In this document: piece after piece, positions 1 through 6,675 of the stretch
Layout: every line of letters starts with the position of its first letter
Position numbering within the stretch: the stretch's first letter is position 1
From: SKNW01 sp050485865
GTDB taxonomy: Bacteria > Gemmatimonadota > Gemmatimonadetes > Longimicrobiales > Gaopeijiaceae
Assembly (NCBI GenBank): GCA_050485865.1
Contig: JBJHCE010000037.1
Location: 1 to 22,153, forward strand
DNA length: 22,153 nt
Direction of reading: 5' to 3'
Position numbers and translations under genes: made by a program
The notes under the pieces: generated by a model
The model's input: only the letters and a program-made list of their open reading frames with translations
What the model was told of the DNA's origin: nothing
Database searches by the model: none

Positions 1-1956
1 GCCTTCATGACCGCACTGGCTGTCGTGGGATTCCTCGTGATGCTCTCGGGGTGTGGTGCAGGAAACGGGACGCCTGGCGAGGGCGTTGCGCCGGTCCCCT
101 CCGCCGCGCCGGAAGTTCCCACGGTTCAGGTCCTCTCCTACCACGATGTCCGTGACGACATCGAGGGTGACCTCGATCCCGACCGCTTCGCGGTGTCTAC
201 CGAAAGGCTCGTCGAGCACTTCGAGTGGTTCCGGACCGAGGGGTACACCCCCATCGACCTGGACCTGCTGCTGGCGGCCTACGCCGGCGAGGCGACCCTT
301 CCGGAGCGGCCGGTGCTCCTGGTCTTCGACGACGGACTCCGGAGCGTCTACACCCGGGTCTTTCCGCTCCTGGAGCTCTATGGCTACCCGGCGGTGGTCG
401 CCGTGGTCGGGGCCTGGCAGGACGCCGAGCCCGGATGGACGGTGGACTACGACGGGCTCGGCGAGGTCGGACCCGAGGCCTTCGTTTCGTGGGACGAGCT
501 CCGCGAGATGCAGGCGTCGGGGCTCGTCGAGGTAGCGACGCACACGTGGGACCTCCACCGGGGAGTCCTAGGGAACCCCTTCGGGAACGAGCAGCCCGCC
601 GCCGTGACGCGCATCTACGACCCGGCACGGCGGAGCTACGAGGACGACCGGGCCTACCTGGCCCGGATCCGTGCGGATCTCGAGCGAGCCTCGAGGCGGA
701 TCCGTGAGGAAATGGGCCGCGCACCCAGGGCGGTGGTCTGGCCCTACGGCGAGTACAGCCAGGTGACCGAGGCGATCGCCCGGGAGCTGGGAATGCCAAT
801 CTCCATGGGACTCGTCCCCCGGGACCACCCGGTGGACCGGCTCGACGGAATGACCCGGTACGTGGTGACCGCGAACATGCGGGTCGAGGACCTGGCCTGG
901 TTCCTTCGCCGCTCCGCCACGGCGGTCTCACCGGTCCGGGTCGTGCACGTGGACCTCGACTACGTGTTCGACGAGGACCCGGCACAGACCGAGCGCAATC
1001 TGGACGCGCTCCTCGAGCGGATCTCGGCCCTCGGGCCCACCGACGTGTACCTGCAGGCCTTTGCCGACCCCGAGGGGGACGGCACGGCGCGGGCGCTCTA
1101 TTTCCCCAACCGCCACCTCGAGGTCCGGGCGGACCTCTTCAACCGTGTGGCGTGGCAGCTCCGGACCCGGGTCGGAGTCCGCGTCTTCGCCTGGATGCCA
1201 CTCCTCGCCTTCGACCTCGGGGACCAGGCCCGGAACGATGCGCTCTCGGTCAAGCGATGGGAGAACGGCGAGGCGGTGCCGAGCCGGCCGGACTACTGGC
1301 GGCTGTCACCCTGGGAGCCCGAGGCGAGGCGGATCATCGCCGAGATCTTCGAGGACCTTGCGGTCCACGCTGCCTTTGACGGCATCCTCTTCCACGACGA
1401 CGCCTACCTGAACGACCACGAGGACGCCGCGGCCTTTCCGGGCGAGCCGGGACGACTTCCCGGAACGGTGGAACGGACCGACGCCCTGTTCCGCATGACC
1501 GACCAGATGATGGCGGTGGTGCGACAGTACCGACCCTCGGCGCGCTCGGCGCGGAACCTCTACGCCCGGGTTGTCCTCGAGCCGCACTCCGAGGAGTGGT
1601 TTTCGCAGAACTTCGCCCGCTCACTGGATCGCTACGACCACACCGCAGTGATGGCCATGCCCTATATGGAAAACGCGAGGAACGCCGGCGCGTGGCTTGA
1701 TCGCCTCGTGGATCGGGTTGCAGAGGTCCCGGGCGGGCTCCAGGGAACGGTGTTCGAGCTCCAGAGCGTGGACTGGCGCGTTCCGAGGCCGGTGCCCGGG
1801 TCCGAGCTCGCCGGGTGGATGCGGAGGCTCGAACGCCGCGGAGCGATCCACTTCGGCTACTACCCCGATGACTTCATCCGGGGGCTTCCCGAACTGGACC
1901 CGGTCCGGGAAGCCCTGTCGGTCGAACGCGATCCCTGGGCAAGGGGGGGGCGATGA
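1..1956 (+). CDS. pgaB: PNAG N-deacetylase PgaB (5' end probably off-window)
   Basis: Two-domain lipoprotein that partly de-N-acetylates poly-beta-1,6-N-acetylglucosamine in the periplasm so that the polymer can be exported. Numbering from the ATG at 7: lipobox LSGC with Cys16; polysaccharide deacetylase (CE4-like) domain about 40-300 with SYHDV at 44, FDDG at 107-110 (Asp108 base, Asp109 metal ligand), THTWDLH at 178-184 (His179 and His184 as metal ligands) and WPYGEY at 245. A C-terminal PgaB/GHL13 hydrolase domain starts near 311 with HVDLDYVF and FHDD at 462-465. The 649 residues are close to the roughly 670 of E. coli PgaB. The leader from this ATG has no positive charge and only 15 residues before Cys, and the frame stays open to base 1, so the true start is probably upstream. 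It is the first gene of a pgaBCD operon, and its stop overlaps pgaC (ATGA). Function is confident from motifs and context. Confidence 0.95.
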   Translation, partial: AFMTALAVVGFLVMLSGCGAGNGTPGEGVAPVPSAAPEVPTVQVLSYHDVRDDIEGDLDPDRFAVSTERLVEHFEWFRTEGYTPIDLDLLLAAYAGEATLPERPVLLVFDDGLRSVYTRVFPLLELYGYPAVVAVVGAWQDAEPGWTVDYDGLGEVGPEAFVSWDELREMQASGLVEVATHTWDLHRGVLGNPFGNEQPAAVTRIYDPARRSYEDDRAYLARIRADLERASRRIREEMGRAPRAVVWPYGEYSQVTEAIARELGMPISMGLVPRDHPVDRLDGMTRYVVTANMRVEDLAWFLRRSATAVSPVRVVHVDLDYVFDEDPAQTERNLDALLERISALGPTDVYLQAFADPEGDGTARALYFPNRHLEVRADLFNRVAWQLRTRVGVRVFAWMPLLAFDLGDQARNDALSVKRWENGEAVPSRPDYWRLSPWEPEARRIIAEIFEDLAVHAAFDGILFHDDAYLNDHEDAAAFPGEPGRLPGTVERTDALFRMTDQMMAVVRQYRPSARSARNLYARVVLEPHSEEWFSQNFARSLDRYDHTAVMAMPYMENARNAGAWLDRLVDRVAEVPGGLQGTVFELQSVDWRVPRPVPGSELAGWMRRLERRGAIHFGYYPDDFIRGLPELDPVREALSVERDPWARGGR

Positions 1957-3230
1957 GCCAGGTCGTGGAGTTCATGAGCTTTTCCAACGTCCTTCTGGAC
2001 TTCGTGTTCTACTATCCCCTCTTCATGGCCTACCTGTGGATGATCGGGGGAATCTACTACTACTTCCACTGGGAGCGCCCCGAGAAGCGGGCGGTGAATG
2101 ACCCGCCGCCCCTGGAAGCGTACCCCTTCGTCTCGATCCTCATTCCCTGCTTCAACGAAGAAGCGAACGTGAGGGAGACGGTGGCCTGGGCCCATGCCCA
2201 GGAGTATCCCGACTTCGAGGTCATCGCGATCAACGACGGGAGCTCCGACGCCACCGGTGCCATCCTGGAGGAACTCCGGGCCCGGTACCCGCGCCTCCGG
2301 GTGATCCACCATGCCCGCAACCAGGGGAAGGCCGTGGGACTCCGGATGGGGGCCCTCGCCGCGAACGGTGAGGTCCTCGTCTGTATCGATGGGGACGCCC
2401 TCCTCGACCCCCACGCCACGAGCTGGATTGCAAAGCACTTCGTCGAAGGCCCCCGGGTGGGTGCGGTGACCGGCAACCCCCGCATCCGGACCCGTTCGAC
2501 CCTCCTGGGGAAGGTCCAGGTCGGGGAGTTCTCGGCCATCATCGGACTGATCAAGCGCACCCAGCGGATCTACGGGCGGGTGTTCACCGTGAGCGGTGTG
2601 GTCACCGGGGTCCGGAAGGCGGCGCTTCACCGGATCGGCTACTGGACGCCTGACATGGTGACCGAGGACATCGACCTCAGCTGGCGCCTCCAGCGTGAGC
2701 ACTGGGACGTCCGCTACGAGCCTCGGGCGCTTTGCTGGATCCTGATGCCCGAGACGCTGAAGGGCCTCTGGAGCCAGCGACTCCGCTGGGCCCAGGGCGG
2801 GGTCGAGGTGCTCGGCCGCTACGGCACGAGCCTCTTCAGGTGGCGTCGCCGACGCATGTGGGGCGTTCTTCTCGAGCACGGACTCTCCCTGGTCTGGGCG
2901 CACCTGATGGCGCTCACCATCGTGCTCTGGCTCCTCGGGCTCTGGCTCCCCATGCCCGAGGCGATCCGGGTCAACACCCTTCTTCCCGAGTGGTACGGCG
3001 TCATTCTCGGGTTCACCTGCCTCCTCCAGTTCGCGGTGAGTCTTTCGATCGACGGCCGTTACGAGGGGGGCATGGGCAAGTACTACTACTGGATGGTCTG
3101 GTATCCCATTGCGTTCTGGGTGATCAACATGGTCACGACGGTGGCGGCAGTTCCGAAGGCGATCCTGAAGCGGAGGGGTGCCCGGGCGACCTGGGTCAGC
3201 CCGGACCGCGGGCTCCGGGAGGCGACATGA
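1953..3230 (+). CDS. pgaC: PNAG synthase PgaC (GT2 glycosyltransferase)
   Basis: Processive inner-membrane glycosyltransferase family 2 enzyme that polymerises UDP-GlcNAc into poly-beta-1,6-GlcNAc with PgaD. The 425 residues have an N-terminal membrane segment (about 11-37) and a cytosolic GT2 domain: ILIPCFNEE at 63, NDGSSD at 94-99, DGD at 146-148, the acceptor motif TED at 237-239 and QRLRW at 275-279. Two or three C-terminal membrane helices follow (about 307-345 and 365-400). Long stretches, such as VTGNPRIRTRSTL at 172 and YEPRALCWILMPETLKGLW at 255, match E. coli PgaC as I remember it, down to the C-terminal WVSPDRG. The ATG at 1953 overlaps the pgaB stop and has a purine-rich G run just upstream. 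The stop overlaps the pgaD start, so translational coupling is likely across all three genes. Confidence 0.97.
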   Translation: MSQVVEFMSFSNVLLDFVFYYPLFMAYLWMIGGIYYYFHWERPEKRAVNDPPPLEAYPFVSILIPCFNEEANVRETVAWAHAQEYPDFEVIAINDGSSDATGAILEELRARYPRLRVIHHARNQGKAVGLRMGALAANGEVLVCIDGDALLDPHATSWIAKHFVEGPRVGAVTGNPRIRTRSTLLGKVQVGEFSAIIGLIKRTQRIYGRVFTVSGVVTGVRKAALHRIGYWTPDMVTEDIDLSWRLQREHWDVRYEPRALCWILMPETLKGLWSQRLRWAQGGVEVLGRYGTSLFRWRRRRMWGVLLEHGLSLVWAHLMALTIVLWLLGLWLPMPEAIRVNTLLPEWYGVILGFTCLLQFAVSLSIDGRYEGGMGKYYYWMVWYPIAFWVINMVTTVAAVPKAILKRRGARATWVSPDRGLREAT

Positions 3231-3787
3231 GCACGGCGTCGGAGCGCAGGGCGGTGGAGCCCACCCTCGACCCCCGTGGGCCGGGGCCATGGGATCGCTC
3301 CGGGCTCATCATCGAGAGGCCCGAGCTCCAGCCCAGGGTCCAGAGGGCAATCTACCGGACGGTCACCGCAGTGGCCTGGGTCGTCTGGGCCTACCTCTGG
3401 CTTCCTCTCGTCACCCTCGTGGCCTGGTACTTCGGGGTTCGGTCCTTCGTTCGCGAGATCGTGGTGCCGGACCAGATGACCATGCTGTTCACGGCCGTGG
3501 CCTACATGACCGTGATCATCGTTCTCGGCGGCTCACTCCTTGTCTGGTCGCAGTACAACCTTCGCCGGTTCGGCGGAACCGAGCGGAGGCAGGCCCCGGA
3601 GCCGTTGGGTCGCCGGGAGCTCGTCGACTGGTTCGGCATCTCCGAGGAGACCTTCGAGGCGATGCGGTCCGCCGGAAGCGTGGTCGTGGACCACGGCGAG
3701 GAGGGGAACGTGGTGGGGGTTCGCGGAACGGGAGCGGAGGACAGGATCAGGTTGGACCGGCAGACTGGAGGGCAGGGGGTCGCCTGA
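3227..3787 (+). CDS. pgaD: PNAG synthesis accessory membrane protein PgaD
   Basis: Small inner-membrane partner of PgaC, needed for PNAG polymerisation; in E. coli, PgaC and PgaD together bind cyclic-di-GMP and that stimulates synthesis. The 186 residues show a cytosolic N-terminus with LIIERPELQP near 27, two transmembrane helices (about 42-70 and 84-107), and the family signature WSQYNLRRFGG at 107-117 directly after helix 2. A polar C-terminal tail of about 70 residues follows. The ATG at 3227 is chosen because it overlaps the pgaC stop (ATGA) and gives the expected family length; the same frame is open far upstream but only as a shadow of pgaC. PgaD sequences diverge quickly, so the call rests on topology, the WxxYN motif and position. 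It ends 15 bases before a convergent gene. Confidence 0.9.
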   Translation: MSTASERRAVEPTLDPRGPGPWDRSGLIIERPELQPRVQRAIYRTVTAVAWVVWAYLWLPLVTLVAWYFGVRSFVREIVVPDQMTMLFTAVAYMTVIIVLGGSLLVWSQYNLRRFGGTERRQAPEPLGRRELVDWFGISEETFEAMRSAGSVVVDHGEEGNVVGVRGTGAEDRIRLDRQTGGQGVA

Positions 3788-3802
3788 CCTCTGCGGGCCT
3801 CG

Positions 3803-4297
3803 TCACACGTAGGCGATGAGCCGACCGGTTGCGATGACCGAGCACCAGAGGAGAATTGACAGTACGGCGATCACGCGGGCCGCGACGGGAGCCGGCCCGG
3901 CGCCGTTCCACGCCGGATCGGCTGCGGGATCAACGCCGCGGTAGACAACGAAGTGGAACACCCCCGCGTTCACCCCCGCAGCGGCCATGAGAGCCAGCTT
4001 GAGCTGGAATGACGGGTTCGACGCCAGGGTCGAAGCGTCCACCATGAAAAGGAGGAGCCCGCTGGGCACGACGAGCACGAGACTCCAACGTGCCCAGCGG
4101 GTCAGGTGTCGCACACCTTCGGAGATGGGTAGGGCCCCGAGCTTTCCCAGGAGCCGCAGGTCGAAGATGAACGCGGCTCCCACGAGGACCACGAACCCCA
4201 CGATGTGGACGATCTCGATGGCTGGGTAGACCCAGAGGGAGCTCCGCACGAAACCCGCGAGGGAGCTTCCCTCGAGCCCGGCGAGGATCGGATTCAA
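3803..4297 (-). CDS. DUF6644-like integral membrane protein
   Basis: Hydrophobic protein of 164 residues with about four transmembrane helices (roughly 22-45, 68-88, 97-120 and 142-162). The opening LAGFVRSSLWVYPAIEIVH, then VGFVVLVGAAFIFDLRLLG, resembles the DUF6644 family as I remember it. The biochemical role is unknown. Conserved-looking polar residues sit in or beside helices: Glu-Ile-Val-His near 28-31, Asp near 46-48, and His near 114. The best start is a TTG at 4297, because the first helix and family N-terminus begin right after it and no ATG or GTG lies nearby; no clear Shine-Dalgarno precedes it. It begins 18 bases after the stop of the DUF6152-like gene on the same strand, so the two are probably one transcript and may rely on translational coupling. 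It converges on pgaD. Confidence 0.75.
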   Translation of the reverse strand: MNPILAGLEGSSLAGFVRSSLWVYPAIEIVHIVGFVVLVGAAFIFDLRLLGKLGALPISEGVRHLTRWARWSLVLVVPSGLLLFMVDASTLASNPSFQLKLALMAAAGVNAGVFHFVVYRGVDPAADPAWNGAGPAPVAARVIAVLSILLWCSVIATGRLIAYV

Positions 4298-4315
4298 GGG
4301 GGAGGGATCCGGGGA

Positions 4316-4732
4316 TCAGCGGAGCTCGATCGTCATTTCGCCGATGATGATTCGCTCGGCCCTCATTTCCTTTTCCACCGTCCGGTGGGGATACCCGACC
4401 ACGATCACGGTTTCACCCTCGTTCAGGACCGCGGTGTCCGTCATTCCCCGGTTCTGCATCCGGGTGAGGGGCGCGAGAACGACGTTCCACTCCTCGATCC
4501 CGTTGTAGGCCGCGCCCCGCTCGTCCTTCGTGGAACGCTCCGTGATCCGGAGATCGATGTAGGTATGCGGGTTTCCGATGTCGTTCGCGGTGATGACCCC
4601 GGTGTAGGTCAACTCGATGTCCTGGTGGTAGTTGTTCCAGCCGTGGTGAAGGCTCATCGCGGCGAGAACGGTGACGGCGGCAAAGACCCCGAGGGCGGCG
4701 CGCAGGAAACGGGTCGGGCGGGGGTTGTTCAT
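4316..4732 (-). CDS. DUF6152-like small exported protein
   Basis: Protein of 138 residues with an N-terminal signal or anchor (basic residues, then FLRAALGVFAAVTVLAAMS) and a mature domain opening with LHHGWNNYHQ. That histidine-rich start, the TYTGVITANDIGNPHTYIDL strand pair with its Asn-Pro-His motif, and the small beta-rich remainder match DUF6152 as I recall it. The His cluster and NPH motif could bind a metal, but this is inference; no function is established to my knowledge. The ATG at 4732 has GAGGAG (complement of 4741-4746) 8 bases upstream. It is immediately upstream of the DUF6644-like membrane gene on the same strand, a pairing I have seen repeatedly for these families, and it diverges from the HAD hydrolase gene across about 156 bases. 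Confidence 0.8.
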   Translation of the reverse strand: MNNPRPTRFLRAALGVFAAVTVLAAMSLHHGWNNYHQDIELTYTGVITANDIGNPHTYIDLRITERSTKDERGAAYNGIEEWNVVLAPLTRMQNRGMTDTAVLNEGETVIVVGYPHRTVEKEMRAERIIIGEMTIELR

Positions 4733-4811
4733 CGGAGCGACTCCTCATCATGGGTGAAAGCTGGCGACACTCCCTCCACTACCGGCGGGAGCTCCGGGGG
4801 TTCCGGCGGGG

Positions 4812-4829
4812 TTGGCGAACCCGCGCCAA
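4812..4829. promoter_or_regulatory. Inverted repeat in the divergent DUF6152/HAD intergenic region
   Basis: TTGGCG and CGCCAA face each other across a 6-base spacer, an 18-base dyad with an operator-like layout, about 80 bases upstream of the DUF6152 start and 60 upstream of the HAD start. In GC-rich DNA a 6-base dyad can arise by chance. No regulator gene is adjacent and no clear -35/-10 pair flanks it, so this is only a candidate site. Confidence 0.25.
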
Positions 4830-4888
4830 ACGCCGAGGTTCAGTGCGCCCCTCGGCACACCCCGGTCCTCCTTGCCCCAAGCGTCTCC

Positions 4889-5596
4889 ATGAGCCCGTCT
4901 TCGCCCCCTCTCGCCGCGGTCCTCTGGGACATGGATGGCACCCTCGTCGACACCGAGCCGTACTGGATCGAGAGCGAACACGAGGTCGTATCGGACCATG
5001 GAAACGGCGGGTGGACCGAGGCCCACGGGCACGCGCTCGTCGGAATGGATCTCAGGGACGCGGCGCGGTACATGAAGCGCCACGGCGAGGTCCGACTCGG
5101 GGTGGACGAAACGGTTGAGGCGCTCCTCGACGGGGTCGTGGCCCGGGTGCGCCGGCGCATTCCGTGGCGCCCCGGGGCCCGTGAACTCCTTGAGGAACTC
5201 GTCCGCGAGGAGATCCCCTCGGCCCTCGTGACCATGTCGTGGCGTCGGTTCGCCGACGCGATCCTTTCGGCGCTCCCCGACGGGTCCTTCCAGTCCGTGG
5301 TCACCGGCGACGACGTGTCCCGGGGCAAGCCCCACCCCGAGCCGTACCTGGAGGGCGCCGCACGCCTGGGGGTTCCTCCCGAAGCATGCCTGGCCCTGGA
5401 GGACTCACCGACCGGAGCCCGTTCGGCCCGCGATGCAGGATGCGTGGTCGTGGCCGTTCCACACCTGGTGCCGATCCCCGCCGAGCTCAGGCACCACGAA
5501 CTCCGGACCCTGGAAGGGGTCGACGCCGGCCGGCTGAGGGAACTCCATCGGGATGCGGTGGGCGGAGGCAACGGCGGGACCGTCACCGGCATCTGA
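4889..5596 (+). CDS. HAD-superfamily phosphatase (beta-phosphoglucomutase-like)
   Basis: Cytosolic HAD hydrolase of 235 residues. All four motifs are present: DMDGT at 14-18 (Asp14 nucleophile, Asp16 acid/base), Thr115 in LVTMSW, Lys147 in GKPHPEPY, and acidic LEDSPTG with Glu171 and Asp172. A helical cap lies between motifs I and II (about 20-95), as in the C1-cap group that includes beta-phosphoglucomutase, phosphoglycolate phosphatase and sugar-phosphate phosphatases. The substrate cannot be read from sequence. The frame is open far upstream, but protein-like sequence starts at LAAVLWDMDGT, so the ATG at 4889 is chosen. It has no Shine-Dalgarno, so it may be leaderless or poorly initiated. 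It stands alone between a divergent gene and the next lipoprotein. Confidence 0.88.
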   Translation: MSPSSPPLAAVLWDMDGTLVDTEPYWIESEHEVVSDHGNGGWTEAHGHALVGMDLRDAARYMKRHGEVRLGVDETVEALLDGVVARVRRRIPWRPGARELLEELVREEIPSALVTMSWRRFADAILSALPDGSFQSVVTGDDVSRGKPHPEPYLEGAARLGVPPEACLALEDSPTGARSARDAGCVVVAVPHLVPIPAELRHHELRTLEGVDAGRLRELHRDAVGGGNGGTVTGI

Positions 5597-5682
5597 TCGC
5601 CGAAGGGCGCTTCAGTGGGATGGCGGCGCACCTTCGCCCGTTCCACCCCGCCCACGATGTGCCCCTACTCCCGGGATCCACC

Positions 5683-6567
5683 ATGTGCACCCTCGCCCGC
5701 CGTGTCTCCGCGCTCGCCTTCCTCGCCTTTGCCGTCGCCGGTTGCGGTGACGCCGAACCCGGCCCCGTGGACCCCGGGCACGCTCCTCCCCCGTGGCTCG
5801 GCACCTGGGTCGTCCACGCCGTGGACGGGGTCCCCATCCCCTCTCCCATCGCAGAGCAGGTCGCCGGGGGGAAGCTCGTCCGTACCTTCCTCCGGGATGC
5901 CGAGCTCGAGGTCGCGTCGGATGGAAATTGGCGCGCCTCGGGTGCTCTCGAGCAGTGGTCCGGAAGCGACCTGCTTTCCGCGGAGGTCTGGAGCGATGGC
6001 GGCGGCTGGCAACGGATCGGGAGCACGGTCCGCTTCACGACGACCGGTGGGCAGCGATTCGATCTGGAAGCGGTCACGTCCGAGTCCCTGATCATTGCCT
6101 CGTTCCCGCTGGCGGGAGAACAGGGGCGCCGGGGGATCCTGGCGCGGCGCACCCCGGTGCCCGCGCCCCTCCCGGGTACCTGGAACGCCACCCATCTGGG
6201 CGAGGTCCCCCTTCCAGCGACGATTCTCACCTTCGACCCGGTCCTTGTCGACGGCCGATGGGTGAGCGTCCACTTCGTCGTGGACTCGGCATCCATCGTT
6301 CTCGCCCCCACCGGCGCGTATCGTCACCGCGTTCGCTACCGGGAAATGGAGGGCGAGCCCGGCGGACCGCCGACCACGTTGCGGCTCGCCTACACCCACG
6401 TGGATCACGGCTCCTGGACCGAAGACGCTCCGGATACCTTCCGGTTGGAGTCGGGCTGGCTCCAGGGGCACCGCATGACGGGACACCGGACAAGGCCCCT
6501 TGATCTCGTGCTTCGCCACGGTCTCGGCCATGGCGAGGATCCTGAGCCCTTCGTCTACCGGAAGTGA
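5683..6567 (+). CDS. Lipoprotein with two lipocalin-like repeats, unknown function
   Basis: I do not recognise a named family. The 294-residue product has a clear lipoprotein leader (MCTLARRVSALAFLAFAVAGC, lipobox VAGC, Cys21). The mature part looks like two tandem copies of a beta-rich unit. Copy 1 (about 36-160) opens LGTWVVHAVDGVPIPSPI; copy 2 (about 165-280) opens PGTWNATHLGEVPLPATI. Each then carries a strand of the type ELEVASDGNW or SIVLAPTGAY, and a later strand ending in DLEAVTSESLII or TFRLESGWLQG. GTW followed by a G-x-P-L/I-P turn is typical of small lipocalin-like domains. An in-frame ATG at 5620 would put 21 extra residues before the leader, so 5683 is preferred. No Shine-Dalgarno is obvious. 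It could bind a hydrophobic ligand in the envelope; that is only inference. Confidence 0.78.
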   Translation: MCTLARRVSALAFLAFAVAGCGDAEPGPVDPGHAPPPWLGTWVVHAVDGVPIPSPIAEQVAGGKLVRTFLRDAELEVASDGNWRASGALEQWSGSDLLSAEVWSDGGGWQRIGSTVRFTTTGGQRFDLEAVTSESLIIASFPLAGEQGRRGILARRTPVPAPLPGTWNATHLGEVPLPATILTFDPVLVDGRWVSVHFVVDSASIVLAPTGAYRHRVRYREMEGEPGGPPTTLRLAYTHVDHGSWTEDAPDTFRLESGWLQGHRMTGHRTRPLDLVLRHGLGHGEDPEPFVYRK

Positions 6568-6569
6568 CG

Positions 6570-6608
6570 GATGCGGGGCGGGTGCCCTTCCGTGTCCGGT
6601 CCCGCATC
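6570..6608 (+). terminator. Stem-loop after the repeat lipoprotein gene
   Basis: GATGCGGG (6570-6577) and CCCGCATC (6601-6608) form a perfect 8-base stem around a 23-base GC-rich loop, beginning 2 bases after the lipoprotein stop codon and ending 67 bases before the decarboxylase start. There is no T run, so it is not a classic intrinsic terminator. It may be a weak terminator, an mRNA-stabilising hairpin, or chance. Confidence 0.35.
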
Positions 6609-6675
6609 AGGCTTGCGCAGTACCAGGGTGTCCCCGATGGGGCCCGCGTGATCTCTCCCGCTACGGAGCGTTCCA

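Noticed and set aside
1860..3290. A 476-codon minus-strand open frame opposite pgaC
   Set aside because: pgaC is certain on the plus strand; this frame is its antisense shadow.
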